A stretch of 64,000 bases of DNA from Gimesia maris (GCF_008298035.1 NZ_CP042910.1:5285001-5349000), one strand, 5' to 3'. Shown: positions 35,126-45,224, counted from the first letter of the stretch. Numbers and translations are program-made. Notes: generated by a model not told the origin, from the sequence alone.

Positions 35126-36151
35126 TCACTTCACGATCTTGCCATCCTCAACTTTATAGACAGGCGCGTCTTCCGGAAACTCAATATTTCGGAATAGATC
35201 CACAGCATACTCAGGATTCAATGCGACCTTAGTCACAGTGTATTCTCGCTTCCAGGAGACAACGGGCCTGTTTTTTTTACGCAATGTAATCCCATCCATC
35301 ACGGTAATCGAACTGGTAAACGGAAACCAGATACCAGGTTGAATCTCCTGCAGATTTTCGAGCACGGCACTCTCGATGGAGATGACTTTCGAGTAATAAT
35401 AGTTATAACTTTCCGTCTTTACCGGAAGATAGTTTCTGTCAGCAGCCAGCCAGAAGTCTCGTCTGCCACTGATTCTCTCTGCTGAAGTTCCTTTATTTCT
35501 GACATGACTCAGACTGATTTTGTAACATCGAAGACCATTCAGAGTTTCTTCTCCCACATAGGAAGCCGTCGGAAACAGATTTGAAACAATATCTCCTTTA
35601 GTTCCACGCGGATCTTCAAGAATGGACTCCCGACCACTCAGAAAGACAGATAACGGCACCGCAGTCCGAGCCCACCGCAGAGGGATCGTATGCGGTTGGA
35701 ATCCCCGGAAGTCATACACAGGACCTTGAATAATATTTCCCACATAGTTGTGTCGCAGTTCCAGTAGACGGGTAACATCTCCATCATATCCCTTTTTGAT
35801 ATGAATTCCTGTCTGCCGTGCATCGGCAGGCGGCCCTGTGCGTTTGCCCTCATAGTTCAGATAGAACATTTCCTTTTGACGGACCCAGTGTCCCACAATA
35901 TCTGATGACTGTGGAACGCCCGCTTTCTCCACTTCTGAATAATACTTCTTGCGGTAGTCTTCACGCCAATGCACTTCAATGCTGTCGTATAATGCCTCGT
36001 TCTCGCGCAGTTTCTTGATGATCAACTGCAGTTGGTCACTGCGGTTCGCGAGTGCCGGACGATCAAAACTGAACATGATCAGCAACATCAAAGAGAAGCA
36101 GAAAACCGGATTGAAACGGACAATTCTGATCCATGAAGAAATCTGTCGCAT
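35126..36151 (-). CDS. Secreted protein of unknown function
   Basis: The 341-residue protein has a signal peptide (hydrophobic residues about 14-31) and a lone domain rich in aromatic and basic residues: HWREDYRKKYYSEVEKAG near residue 60, YDFRGFQPHTIPLRWART near 145, then RDFWLAADRNYLPVKTESYNYYY near 228 and WFPFTSSI. This resembles the half-barrel fold of LolA/LolB-like outer-membrane-lipoprotein sensors common in planctomycetes; that is inference. AAAGGAAAAG precedes the start and lies inside the palindrome 36157-36172. It is downstream of and unlinked to the DUF1501 gene. Confidence 0.6.
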   Translation of the reverse strand: MRQISSWIRIVRFNPVFCFSLMLLIMFSFDRPALANRSDQLQLIIKKLRENEALYDSIEVHWREDYRKKYYSEVEKAGVPQSSDIVGHWVRQKEMFYLNYEGKRTGPPADARQTGIHIKKGYDGDVTRLLELRHNYVGNIIQGPVYDFRGFQPHTIPLRWARTAVPLSVFLSGRESILEDPRGTKGDIVSNLFPTASYVGEETLNGLRCYKISLSHVRNKGTSAERISGRRDFWLAADRNYLPVKTESYNYYYSKVISIESAVLENLQEIQPGIWFPFTSSITVMDGITLRKKNRPVVSWKREYTVTKVALNPEYAVDLFRNIEFPEDAPVYKVEDGKIVK

Positions 36152-36220
36152 GATCTTTTCCTTTAAAGGAAAGCATTCATAAAAGTGTGGACGAAACTGT
36201 TCTCTCCAGACAAACGCGTA

Positions 36221-37669
36221 TCAGGCGATCAGATTCTCCAGCACTTTTCCTTCGACGCCCGTCAAACGATAATCGAGACCTTTGTGCTTGACGACCAGCT
36301 TTGTGTGGTCAAAGCCCAGTTGATGTAAAATAGTCGCGTGCAGATTATGGATGTGGACTTCGTCTTCCACGGGATGAAATCCCAGTTCATCGGTTTTGCC
36401 GATAATCGTGCCTGACTTCATCCCTCCTCCCGCCATCAGCATTGTGAAACTGAAGGGATGATGATCGCGACCTTCTTTACCCGGATTGGAACCGCGGCGA
36501 ACTTCGGTCATCGGCGTACGACCGAATTCACCTCCCCAGATCACCAGGGTGTCATCCAGCATGCCACGCTGTTTGAGATCTTGAATCAACGCGGCACTGG
36601 GTTGATCGGTCATACCACAGTTGGTTTTCAGATTCTCATTCAAGTTCGAATGATCGTCCCAGGTGGAATGATAGAGTTGCACGAACCGCACGCCGCGCTC
36701 AACCATCCTTCGCGCCAACAGGGCATTGCTGCCAAACCAGTTGGTGGTTTCGTTATTAATCCCATACATGTCGAGCGTCGCTTTGGACTCGTCCTTGAAA
36801 TCCAGCAGTTCCGGCGCAGAGGTCTGCATGCGGTAAGCCAGTTCATAGGAGGCGATCCGCGAGGCAATTTCCGGATCGCCGTTCTGATCAAACCGCAGTC
36901 CATTCAGATCGCGTATCGCATCCAGCCGGTTCCGCTGCGTGCTCTGCGAAATCCCGTCCGGATTGGACAGGTACAGAATTGCCTCTCCCCGGCTGCGAAA
37001 TGTCACCCCGCGATACGTCGATGGCAGAATTCCGTTCGTCCACAGGGATGAACCACCATCCACGCCTTTTCCCGAATTCGAAAGCAGCACCACATATCCC
37101 GGCAGATTCTTCGATTCGCTCCCCAACCCGTAGGTCACCCATGACCCCATACTGGGACGGTCAAACATCGTCGATCCACTGTTCATCAACATCTGGGCCG
37201 GATGATGGTTGCTGACGTCCGTGTGCACCGTGCGAATCATACACAAATCGTCCGCACAACCACCCAGGTGAGGCAGCAGATCGGAAAACTCTATCCCGGC
37301 TTCTCCATATTTTTTAAAGGTCCGGGGAGACGCCATGACCTGAGCCGTCGTTTTAATTAACGCATCATTGATGCCTTTCAGAAACGATTCCGGGACCGGC
37401 TGCCCGTGCAGTTTCTGCAGTTCCGGCTTAGGGTCGAACAGATCCATCTGGCTGGGTCCCCCCGACATGAAAATGAAGATTACGTTTTTCGCTCTGGGTT
37501 TGAAGTGAGGCGATTTGACAGCGAGAGGATTGACGGCGTTCGCCATCGCAGTTTCTGCTACCGACTCTTCCGCCAGCAACTGCTGCAGCGCAATCGAACC
37601 CAGGCCACAGGCAGGGGACTGTAAAAAATGACGTCGTTTCAAATGGAGATACTGGTCTGGTTCCCACAT
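36221..37669 (-). CDS. DUF1501 domain protein
   Basis: The 482-residue protein belongs to the DUF1501 family, of the alkaline-phosphatase/sulfatase-like fold and very common in planctomycetes. It has a twin-arginine-like start (LKRRHFLQSPACGLG), then NVIFIFMSGGPSQMDLFDPKP near residue 62, a GSWVTYGLGSE motif, WGGEFGRTPM near residue 379, and GRDHHPFSFTMLMAGGG. Its start lies 5 bases after the stop of the DUF1553 gene, so the two are one operon. The two proteins occur together in planctomycetes and are thought to act in heterotrimeric oxidation or polysaccharide degradation; the exact substrate is unknown. Confidence 0.88.
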   Translation of the reverse strand: MWEPDQYLHLKRRHFLQSPACGLGSIALQQLLAEESVAETAMANAVNPLAVKSPHFKPRAKNVIFIFMSGGPSQMDLFDPKPELQKLHGQPVPESFLKGINDALIKTTAQVMASPRTFKKYGEAGIEFSDLLPHLGGCADDLCMIRTVHTDVSNHHPAQMLMNSGSTMFDRPSMGSWVTYGLGSESKNLPGYVVLLSNSGKGVDGGSSLWTNGILPSTYRGVTFRSRGEAILYLSNPDGISQSTQRNRLDAIRDLNGLRFDQNGDPEIASRIASYELAYRMQTSAPELLDFKDESKATLDMYGINNETTNWFGSNALLARRMVERGVRFVQLYHSTWDDHSNLNENLKTNCGMTDQPSAALIQDLKQRGMLDDTLVIWGGEFGRTPMTEVRRGSNPGKEGRDHHPFSFTMLMAGGGMKSGTIIGKTDELGFHPVEDEVHIHNLHATILHQLGFDHTKLVVKHKGLDYRLTGVEGKVLENLIA

Positions 37670-37674
37670 CGTAA

Positions 37675-40287
37675 TCAGTCCCGTGTAATAAATTCATGCA
37701 GATTCAGCAACACACTCGCCACGACCGTCCACGCTGCCTCTTCCTTCGAAATCTTTCCTTCAGATGCTTCCGACTGATTCCGTTCCTGCTGGTACAGCAA
37801 CTTCAGTCGTTTCACTTCCGGTTCCAGTGGCTCACGTGACAGGCAGAGTCGGAAGGCATAACGCAGCCGTTCCTCAAGATCTCCCTGCTCCTCGCTCAAG
37901 ATCCGTTTCGCCAGTTGTCGGGCCGCTTCGAAATACACCGGATCATTCAACAGCGTCAAAGCCTGCAAAGGCGTATTCGACCGATCGCGACGACTGCAGC
38001 TCTGACTGGGATTGGGCGCATCAAAGATTACCGCCTGGGCATAGGGAGAGGTTCTTAAGGTCAATGTATAGAGTCCACGTCGATAACGATCTTCCCCTGT
38101 ACTGACTTCCCAGGTGTTGTATCCGAAAGCCTCCATCACCACGCTGTCGGGTTGAGGGGGCCTTACACAGGGGCCGCCCTGCTTTTCAGACAGTAATCCA
38201 CTTACTGCCAGCGCCTGATCGCGGACAGTTTCCGCCGGTAGTCGCAGGCTGACCTGGTGACTGAGCAGACGATTCGCCGGATCCCGCTGCTGGATATCTG
38301 CCCGTATGCGAGATGACTGTCGATACGTGGCGGAAGTGACAATCAGGCGATGCAGGTCTTTGACATCCCAGCCCTGACTGCGGAATCGATACGCCAGCCA
38401 GTCCAGTAACTGTGGATGCGAAGGGGAATCGCCTTGGGTGCCAAAATCATCTGATGAAACCACGATGCCCTGCCCGAAGTATTCCTGCCAGATCCGATTG
38501 ACGGTGACCCGCGCTGTCAGAGGGTTGTCGTTCGAGACCAGCCACCGCGCCAGGTCCAGGCGGTTTTGTTTCTGCTGCTCCATTGCAGGTAAAAAAGCGG
38601 GAGTGGCCGGCTCGACCGGAATTCCGGGAGACTGAAAAGAACCTCTTAGATGCACATACGCCAGTTGCGGTATTAGCATTTCCCGCACCGCCGGTGCCCG
38701 GGAGACAGCAGGATATTCTTTTCTCAGTTCACCCAGTTTGCGGGCGAGTTCATTCAGCTTGAGTTCTTTGAACTGGCCGCCATTGACCAGATGCCCGCGC
38801 CCCAGAAAATAATCGAGCAGATCATCCTGCTGTCTCTGGCTGCGCTGCGCGGGTTCCATCTTGAGTATCTCCAGCCCTTCCTGCTGTCCTTCTCCGGTCC
38901 CTACGCCCCAGACCAGTCCCATTACTTCCCAGGCACGTGCCCAGTGATGATCGTCGGCTGGATGCATGGCGGCATAGAGCATTTTCCGCTCCCATTCCCG
39001 CTGTAGTTTTTCCAGTGGTTCACGGATGGGATCAATCAGAGCCTGGCGTTTCTGCTGGTACTCCACCTGCTGCTGCAGACGTTCTTCCTCTCCCGCTAAC
39101 GGCGCATCGATATTGACTTCATAAGCGGAATTGAAAAACGCATAGAACTGATAAAATTCTTTTTGCGTGATCGGATCGTATTTATGATTGTGACAGCGAC
39201 AGCACTCCAGGGTGAGCCCCAGCCAGACCGTGCCCATCAGTTTGGTACGATCAACGACTTTATTCACCCGGAACTCTTCGAGGTCGGCTCCTCCTTCGCG
39301 ATTGCTGAGTGTCTGCCTGAGAAAACCCGTTCCCGCGTGTTGTGCAGGTGTTGTCTCCGGCAGCAGGTCACCCGCCAGTTGCTCAATCGTAAACTGATCA
39401 AAGGGCTTGTTCTCATTCAATGAGTTCACTACCCAGTCTCGATAACGCCAGGCATGCGGACGGACTGCGTCAGTCAGATAGCCATCGCTGTCCGCATAGT
39501 GACAAAGATCCAACCAGTGTCGAGCCCACTTCTCACCAAAGCGGGGCGAAGCCAGCAGACGCTCCACGACACGCTCATAGGCCTCTGGACTGGAATCATT
39601 CAGAAACTGATCCACTTCTGCCGGCGTGGGAGGCAGACCGGTCAAATCAAGCGTTATGCGTCGAATCAATGTCGCTTTGTCAGCGGCTTCTGAGGGGGAA
39701 ATCTTTTCCTGTTCCAGACGATGCAGAATGAAGTGATCGATTTCATTTTTGCACCAGTTTTCATTCTGAACGACAGGCAGTTCCGGTTTGATGATCGGCT
39801 GGAACGACCAGTGCAGCTTTCGCTGTTTTGACTTCGCACCGAGAACCAGGGCATCCGGCCAGTTGGCTCCCTCCCTGATCCATTGACGAATCGCCGCGAC
39901 TGCTTTGTCAGAAAGTCGTTCCCCTTCTCCCTCGGGAGGCATCACGATTTCAGCCTGGTGCGTTCCGGAAATCATCAGCAAAAGTGGACTTTGATCCGGC
40001 TTACCGGGGATGATGGCGGTTCCATAATTACCGCCAGTCAAAGCAGACTTTCGCGAAGTGAGTGAGAAACCGCTTTCCGGCTTCTCGGGACCATGACAGC
40101 TCAGACAATGCGTTTCCAGAAGAGGCTGGATATCATGCGTAAACTGGATTGAAACCGCATCCGTCTTTTGTCTGCCCGGCTCTTTGTCCGCAGACAGGAA
40201 CGAAAAAGGTATCAGCACAAATACGCCACTGACCAGCAGGCTGAGAAGCAGGATTCTGAGCTTAAAGAGAGCGAATCGATCTCGCAT
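37675..40287 (-). CDS. PSCyt1 / DUF1549 / DUF1553 cytochrome-domain protein
   Basis: The 870-residue protein has an N-terminal signal or anchor (residues 8-30), a planctomycete cytochrome c domain (PSCyt1) with CLSCHGPEKPESG near residue 60, then a DUF1549 domain (about 160-370) ending in the LECCRCHNHKYDPI region with a second CxxCH, and a C-terminal DUF1553 domain (about 570-830) with ARVTVNRIWQEYFGQGIV and FDAPNPSQSCSRRDRSNTPLQAL. It is secreted and heme-binding. The ATG at 40287 follows GAGGAG; the TTG one codon earlier is unlikely. It is the first gene of a pair with DUF1501. Confidence 0.9.
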   Translation of the reverse strand: MRDRFALFKLRILLLSLLVSGVFVLIPFSFLSADKEPGRQKTDAVSIQFTHDIQPLLETHCLSCHGPEKPESGFSLTSRKSALTGGNYGTAIIPGKPDQSPLLLMISGTHQAEIVMPPEGEGERLSDKAVAAIRQWIREGANWPDALVLGAKSKQRKLHWSFQPIIKPELPVVQNENWCKNEIDHFILHRLEQEKISPSEAADKATLIRRITLDLTGLPPTPAEVDQFLNDSSPEAYERVVERLLASPRFGEKWARHWLDLCHYADSDGYLTDAVRPHAWRYRDWVVNSLNENKPFDQFTIEQLAGDLLPETTPAQHAGTGFLRQTLSNREGGADLEEFRVNKVVDRTKLMGTVWLGLTLECCRCHNHKYDPITQKEFYQFYAFFNSAYEVNIDAPLAGEEERLQQQVEYQQKRQALIDPIREPLEKLQREWERKMLYAAMHPADDHHWARAWEVMGLVWGVGTGEGQQEGLEILKMEPAQRSQRQQDDLLDYFLGRGHLVNGGQFKELKLNELARKLGELRKEYPAVSRAPAVREMLIPQLAYVHLRGSFQSPGIPVEPATPAFLPAMEQQKQNRLDLARWLVSNDNPLTARVTVNRIWQEYFGQGIVVSSDDFGTQGDSPSHPQLLDWLAYRFRSQGWDVKDLHRLIVTSATYRQSSRIRADIQQRDPANRLLSHQVSLRLPAETVRDQALAVSGLLSEKQGGPCVRPPQPDSVVMEAFGYNTWEVSTGEDRYRRGLYTLTLRTSPYAQAVIFDAPNPSQSCSRRDRSNTPLQALTLLNDPVYFEAARQLAKRILSEEQGDLEERLRYAFRLCLSREPLEPEVKRLKLLYQQERNQSEASEGKISKEEAAWTVVASVLLNLHEFITRD

Positions 40288-40419
40288 CAAATCTCCTCTT
40301 CTTCATGGACACACTGAAGCAGGAACCGTTTGATCTCAATCGATTTAATATAATCAATTATTTATACGTTGAAAAGGATTAATTCTTCAGACGGATATTA
40401 AACACGAACAGAAACGGGT

Positions 40420-40463
40420 AAAAACGCAGACAGGCTGGGAGAAACGGTATCTTCCAGCCTGTC
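40420..40463 (-). terminator. Rho-independent terminator after the small lipoprotein gene
   Basis: GACAGGCTGGGAGA (40429-40442) pairs with TCTTCCAGCCTGTC (40450-40463), 13 of 14 positions. On the minus strand the stem is followed by GCGTTTTTA. It closes the DUF1559-lipoprotein unit. Confidence 0.86.
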
Positions 40464-40491
40464 ATCCAGTTTAAGTGAATTCAGCGTCAGC

Positions 40492-40887
40492 TTATTTTGA
40501 GCTCGTTAATTCAAAATCAAAGGACGTATTTTCTTTCGAAACGCCTGCCTTCAATGAAGTCTCTGCCCCCTGGTACTCTTTGAGAGCCGGGTTCGGACCA
40601 CCATTCGCCATGCGATCTACCGTAATTTTATAATCCCGGGGTGCGTTTACTGACATCGCATAACTGCCTTTGTTGTCTGTAATCGTCAGAGCAGGACCAA
40701 CCAGTGGATCGCCGTCAGCAGGAAGAAACGTGACTTCCGCATCACTAAGTGGTTTCCCATCCAGAGTGACCACGCCTGAGATTTCGACTGCTTCACTGGG
40801 ATCGGCCATTTTCTGTTCAGAGCAACCCAGGCAGAGCAGACTGAAAACTACGGGAATCATCAGCATAAAATATCGTATCGTTCTCAT
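40492..40887 (-). CDS. Small lipoprotein with carboxypeptidase-regulatory-like domain
   Basis: The 131-residue lipoprotein has a lipobox LCLGC near residue 22. The mature part is one Ig-like beta-sandwich of the carboxypeptidase-regulatory-like type: ISGVVTLDGKPLSDAEVTFLP, then NKGSYAMSVNAPRDYKITVD. Such small lipoproteins regularly follow DUF1559 genes in planctomycetes; here the DUF1559 gene ends 110 bases upstream, with a stable hairpin between. The function is unknown, probably surface-associated. Confidence 0.82.
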   Translation of the reverse strand: MRTIRYFMLMIPVVFSLLCLGCSEQKMADPSEAVEISGVVTLDGKPLSDAEVTFLPADGDPLVGPALTITDNKGSYAMSVNAPRDYKITVDRMANGGPNPALKEYQGAETSLKAGVSKENTSFDFELTSSK

Positions 40888-40924
40888 TGTCGTTTCACTT
40901 TTCCTAAATCATTCAAACCAAGAG

Positions 40925-40957
40925 CAATACACACTGAGTAACGCCCAGTGTGTATTG
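40925..40957 (-). terminator. Intercistronic hairpin between DUF1559 gene and lipoprotein gene
   Basis: CAATACACACTG (40925-40936) pairs perfectly with CAGTGTGTATTG (40946-40957), a 12-bp stem with a 9-base loop. On the minus strand no long T-tract follows, so partial termination or mRNA processing is as likely as full termination. Confidence 0.7.
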
Positions 40958-40997
40958 AAAAGAAAAACCGATTTTTTTAATCATCCGCAGAACAGGA

Positions 40998-41933
40998 TCA
41001 GGGAACCTGGACTACTTCCCCGCCCATGGGAGTACAGAGTGCCTGCCACTGACGGCCATCAATGTTGCTGCTGATAAATCGCACGGCACCATCCATGAAC
41101 CCGCAATGCACGCCTCCGGTATGGGCACTGCCTACGGTACCCCAGTTGATTGTAGTACTGTAAGTCGGGACGGGACTGTTTGGCGTCGATTGTGTCTTCG
41201 TTGAGAATCCAATGTTCCCATAACCTGCTCGAGGGTCAAACCAGCTGCGTCCCATATTATTTTTATGGGAAGTAGGCAGGACGTAATCCAATCCTTTGGC
41301 GAATTCCGAGAAGCTGATGGTGTTACTGGTTCCATCAGTAATATTCTGCATCCGCATCTGCGGATCGACTACGGTACCTGTAACGGTATTGTAGATTCCC
41401 CAGGAAGAAGCAAAGACACCATTGGTCGTACGGGATCCATGGCGTCCGCATAAACCATAACCGTGATTGGCACTCGCAGTGGGATAATTATGCTGTGCGT
41501 AATTTGCATCATCGATCACGATCGCACTCGGGCACATGAAGACCGTCACTTTGGTGCGTCGTACGTCGGCATTGACCGCATTGGATGGTATCGTTGCAAA
41601 ATTAACTTTGTTGTACAGATTCGTCTGATCCAGATAAGGCAGCAGCATCGTGTAAACCGTATGGGCATAGTTGCCGTTATCGGTCACACAACAGCAGTCG
41701 GGAGTGTTGTAATGATTGACGGCACGGGGAATCACTCCGGATGTAGTATCAATGTAATTGTGGAGTGCCAGCCCCAGTTGCTTGAGATTATTTCGACACT
41801 GGCTGCGGCGTGCTGCTTCGCGGGCCTGCTGAACGGCGGGCAACAGTAAAGCGATCAAAATGGCAATGATTGCAATCACTACCAGCAACTCGATCAGAGT
41901 AAAACCACGTTTGCGTTTAGAAAATCGAGACAT
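40998..41933 (-). CDS. DUF1559 prepilin-like protein (H-X9-DG motif)
   Basis: The 311-residue protein has a type IV prepilin-like N-terminus: a short basic leader, the GFTLIEL cleavage site (residue about 10), then the hydrophobic [19 protein letters not shown] helix. The body is the DUF1559 domain, and near the C-terminus lies the H-X9-DG motif ([12 protein letters not shown]). AGGAG precedes the start. It shares most of its sequence with the 42324-43259 gene; the last 48 residues are identical. It is likely processed by prepilin peptidase and is found in large numbers in planctomycetes. Its exact task is not known. Confidence 0.9.
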   Translation of the reverse strand: MSRFSKRKRGFTLIELLVVIAIIAILIALLLPAVQQAREAARRSQCRNNLKQLGLALHNYIDTTSGVIPRAVNHYNTPDCCCVTDNGNYAHTVYTMLLPYLDQTNLYNKVNFATIPSNAVNADVRRTKVTVFMCPSAIVIDDANYAQHNYPTASANHGYGLCGRHGSRTTNGVFASSWGIYNTVTGTVVDPQMRMQNITDGTSNTISFSEFAKGLDYVLPTSHKNNMGRSWFDPRAGYGNIGFSTKTQSTPNSPVPTYSTTINWGTVGSAHTGGVHCGFMDGAVRFISSNIDGRQWQALCTPMGGEVVQVP

Positions 41934-42323
41934 AATAAAACTCCTGAAAAAAGAACTGATTTAATATAGAAATGTCAGTAAATAACTATTAATTCTCCAG
42001 TAGCAGTAGTTTATTGAGCAGAATGCTCAGATTGGATGCCTTTATTACATCAAAACTCACTTATAATTAGCAATGTTATTTTAACTTCTTTTTAATAATT
42101 TTATTTAATAAAAATCCCACCGTCCTCTTTCTTAACGTAGTTTATTTTCTTGATTTGGGGCTGATCGCGCGTCTCCACAAGCAGGATTTTCACTACCGGC
42201 GGCAATGTTCTGGATACCAGAATCTGCAGGAGCGGAGGTTCGAAAGAAACGTGATGACACACGCCCGGATCCCTTCAGGGCGTGGTTATCATCTGTTGAT
42301 TTGACAGAAATGATGAAACAGGA
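41934..42323. other. Intergenic stretch between the two DUF1559 genes
   Basis: The first half is unusually AT-rich (42040-42115), as expected of a promoter zone for the minus-strand DUF1559 gene that starts at 41933. It holds the hairpin at 42260-42284. No gene was seen. Confidence 0.5.
42260..42284 (-). terminator. Hairpin downstream of the DUF1559 gene at 42324
   Basis: CACGCCC (42260-42266) pairs with GGGCGTG (42278-42284) with an 11-base loop. The tail on the minus strand is only weakly T-rich. Probable terminator. Confidence 0.55.
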
Positions 42324-43259
42324 TCAGGGAACCTGAACTACTTCTCCGCCCATCGGAGTACAGAGTGCCTGCCACTGACGGCCATCAATATTGCTACTGA
42401 TAAAACGCACCGCCCCATCCATGAACCCGCAATGCACGCCCCCTGTGTGGGCACTGCCTACAGTCCCCCAGTTAATGGTTGTACCATAGGTTGCTTTCGG
42501 GTTATTAGGTGTCGCATCGATGCGTGTCGAAAAACCAACGTTTCCATATCCGGCTCTGTGGTCGAACCAGCTGCGTCCCATATTATTTTTATGAGATGTG
42601 GGCAGGACGTAATCCAGCCCTTTAGCAAACTCCGAAAAGGTGATCGTGTTGCTGGTTCCATCAGTAATATTTCTCAGACGCATTTGCGGGTCAGCAACTG
42701 CACCTGAGACACTATCTGCAATTCCCCAGCGTGATGCAAACAGCCCATTGGTTGTTCTGGAGCCATGGATTCCACACAGACCATAGCCATGATTGGCACT
42801 GGCAGTCGGATAGTTATGCTGTGCATAATTCGCATCGTCGATCAGAATTGCACTCGGACATAATAGTGCGGGTACCTTGGTTCGGCGCACTTCAGCATTT
42901 GAAGGATCGCTCGGCCCTACCGCGAAATTTACGGTGTTATATAAGGGTGTCTGATCCAGATAAGGCAGCAGCATCGTGTAGACCGTATGGGCGTAGTTCC
43001 CATTATCATAAGTGCAACAGCAGGCGGGTGAGTTGTAATGATTGACCCCACGCGGAATCACACCAGCAGTCGTATCAACATAGTTATGTAACGCCAGCCC
43101 CAGCTGTTTCAGATTATTCCGACACTGGCTCCGACGGGCTGCTTCGCGGGCCTGCTGAACGGCGGGCAACAGCAAAGCGATCAGAATGGCAATGATCGCA
43201 ATCACCACCAGCAATTCAATCAGCGTAAAACCCCGTTTTCGCTTCAGAGAAAAAGACAT
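42324..43259 (-). CDS. DUF1559 prepilin-like protein, tandem copy
   Basis: At 311 residues this is the same length as its neighbour at 40998-41933, with the same prepilin leader (KRGFTLIEL), the hydrophobic helix and H-X9-DG motif. Most differences lie in residues 70-130, 165-190 and 240-260, where loops such as [15 protein letters not shown] differ from [15 protein letters not shown]. The two genes are evidently a recent tandem duplication. GAGGAG lies eight bases before the ATG. No lipoprotein gene follows this copy directly, unlike the other two. Confidence 0.9.
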   Translation of the reverse strand: MSFSLKRKRGFTLIELLVVIAIIAILIALLLPAVQQAREAARRSQCRNNLKQLGLALHNYVDTTAGVIPRGVNHYNSPACCCTYDNGNYAHTVYTMLLPYLDQTPLYNTVNFAVGPSDPSNAEVRRTKVPALLCPSAILIDDANYAQHNYPTASANHGYGLCGIHGSRTTNGLFASRWGIADSVSGAVADPQMRLRNITDGTSNTITFSEFAKGLDYVLPTSHKNNMGRSWFDHRAGYGNVGFSTRIDATPNNPKATYGTTINWGTVGSAHTGGVHCGFMDGAVRFISSNIDGRQWQALCTPMGGEVVQVP

Positions 43260-43636
43260 GAAAAACTCCTCAAAAATAAAGAATAATTTCGATGAACTGC
43301 AAGAGTCCTATGATTTCTGCCTCAAGAACCTCCACAATTGCATCCTTTGCGCGCTGTTACCAGATCAGTCAAATGCAGATGCAGGGAAGTTTTAACGCTG
43401 CTTGATCGATCCGCAAAATCGATGCCACAATATCAGTCAGATAAGGGAAGCAGGATTAACTTCGAGAAAATATGTTCGATCAGCCAGGATACATCACAAC
43501 AATATGTACACGTATCAATGTCAAATTGACGTCAAGCAATCACGGGAGTCTTCGTGAAGGAGAATCGTTCCACCTCGTGAACAGGCAGATGCAATAAACA
43601 GTTCTTCACTCAAGCGAGGAACATATGGCGAGCGAA
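43260..43636. other. Intergenic stretch, no gene seen
   Basis: A 377-base stretch between the lipoprotein gene at 43637 and the DUF1559 gene start at 43259. It must hold the promoter of the latter. No terminator for the lipoprotein gene and no repeat was seen. Confidence 0.45.
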
Positions 43637-44098
43637 TTACTTTGTCTTCAACTCAAAGGGAAATTCACCCCCTGCGTCAGTGACTTTGGCGGTCAGCGTT
43701 GAATCGGTAAAGCTGCTGTACATGGGCGGCAAAGCTTCATCAGCACCAAGGTTTGCCGGTGCTTCTGATCCATCTATTTTAATCGGAGTCCCGTCTGCCT
43801 TCAGGAAATAATTGATCACAACCCGGTACTCTCCCGGAGGCGCACCAGCGGCTCCCCGGATCTGCTGCAGTGTGTATTTCCCTGACTCGTCGGTTACGCC
43901 GACACATTCTACTCCCTTAGTGGACCCCATCGGGACAAACGTCACGGTGGCAGAAGTAATCGGCTTACCATTCAAAGTGATTACTCCCGAAACAGGAGCC
44001 GTATCAGGTAACGATTCTGCAACCGTAGTTCCACCACAGCCGGACAGACAGACCGTGCTTGCCACGAACAGTGAATAAAGACTCAATCGATAGTACAT
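43637..44098 (-). CDS. Lipoprotein with carboxypeptidase-regulatory-like domain
   Basis: The protein has about 153 residues from the ATG at 44098, with a lipobox VCLSGCGG near residue 20; the longer reading to 44143 lacks a signal. The mature part contains the same Ig-like pattern as the 40492 lipoprotein: VSGVITLNGKPITSATVTFVP and ESGKYTLQQIRGAAGAPPGEYRVVINY. It follows a DUF1559 gene at about 170 bases, repeating the pairing seen at 40.5-41.9 kb. An AGGA site lies upstream. Confidence 0.82.
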   Translation of the reverse strand: MYYRLSLYSLFVASTVCLSGCGGTTVAESLPDTAPVSGVITLNGKPITSATVTFVPMGSTKGVECVGVTDESGKYTLQQIRGAAGAPPGEYRVVINYFLKADGTPIKIDGSEAPANLGADEALPPMYSSFTDSTLTAKVTDAGGEFPFELKTK

Positions 44099-44267
44099 TG
44101 CAATTTTTCCTGAAAATTCCGGACAGATCCCTTTGGATTTCAACAGAGGGAATCAGTCCGGATTTAATTTGAAACTTCTGCTTGAGAACCGGTTTCCGAC
44201 CGATCAGAAACAGTGGAAACACGCCAGTATCAAATCCGAAAAGTAGATCCGGGCGACAGATTGACAA

Positions 44268-45224
44268 TCAGAATTCGCCCAGCACATTACCATCAGACAT
44301 CCGGGCCAGGTTCTGTCGTGTGGTGGTATCGATGTTCTCACTGATAAAGCGAACCGATCCATCACCCAGAGTAAAATGAGCTCCTCCGGTATGCAGACTT
44401 CCCGCATACGCCCAGCTCCCCAGTTTTCCCTGAGGCTGCTGCTGTGGTGAGGCAGAACTATACCAGAACCGATTGATCGGATAAGAGACAAGATTCAAAC
44501 CAACCATCACGTGCCCACGGTAACCCCAGGCATTGGTGCCGCCGTTATAAACATTGCGTGTCGTTTCACCGACCATCATCGTATTACTGGTTCCGTCTTT
44601 CACGTCATCCAGGCGGCATTTGCTGTTATCACCAAACATACAACGACTCGTTGGCGCAGTTCCTGCCCAGTTCTCGCATGAGTTGTATGGGGTAATCGTA
44701 ATGAAATCGTAGTTTGTTTTTGCACCACCAGTACCGGTATTGGTTGCAGAAATCCCATAGCTGCCTGTCGCTGCAGAAATAAATTCGGTCCCTGAATCAC
44801 TTGGACAGAGAAAGGCAACCACCAGGTTTTTGACGACCGCAGCATTACCATTTGTAGTAGGATCACTCAGAGCAGCAGGAGCTCCCGTACTGGTGTGAGT
44901 CGTAGCAGCTCCACTGTGATTATACTGATTATAAATGTTCGCTTGATCCATGTACGGCAGGATCATTGTCAGGCCCGTGGCATTCAACAAGGGAGTCGTA
45001 CAACGCCCGATGTGAGCCGGTGGCAACACCGAAAATGTTTCATGATAATTATGGAGCGCCAGTCCGAGTTGCTTCAGATTGTTTTTACACTGGGATCGAC
45101 GGGCTGCTTCTCGCGCCTGTTGTACAGCAGGCAGCAATAGCGCAATCAGAATCGCAATAATGGCGATCACCACCAGCAACTCAATCAGTGTGAAACCGCG
45201 TTTACGTTGAACGAACCGTGACAT
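44268..45224 (-). CDS. DUF1559 prepilin-like protein
   Basis: This is the third DUF1559 gene, 318 residues from the ATG at 45224 (GGAG is upstream; another ATG at 45230 is too near the ribosome site). The prepilin leader KRGFTLIEL and helix are the same, but the body differs from the two tandem copies, for instance [12 protein letters not shown] as its H-X9-DG motif. The three genes show an old and a recent duplication. Its small lipoprotein partner follows on the same strand. Confidence 0.9.
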   Translation of the reverse strand: MSRFVQRKRGFTLIELLVVIAIIAILIALLLPAVQQAREAARRSQCKNNLKQLGLALHNYHETFSVLPPAHIGRCTTPLLNATGLTMILPYMDQANIYNQYNHSGAATTHTSTGAPAALSDPTTNGNAAVVKNLVVAFLCPSDSGTEFISAATGSYGISATNTGTGGAKTNYDFITITPYNSCENWAGTAPTSRCMFGDNSKCRLDDVKDGTSNTMMVGETTRNVYNGGTNAWGYRGHVMVGLNLVSYPINRFWYSSASPQQQPQGKLGSWAYAGSLHTGGAHFTLGDGSVRFISENIDTTTRQNLARMSDGNVLGEF

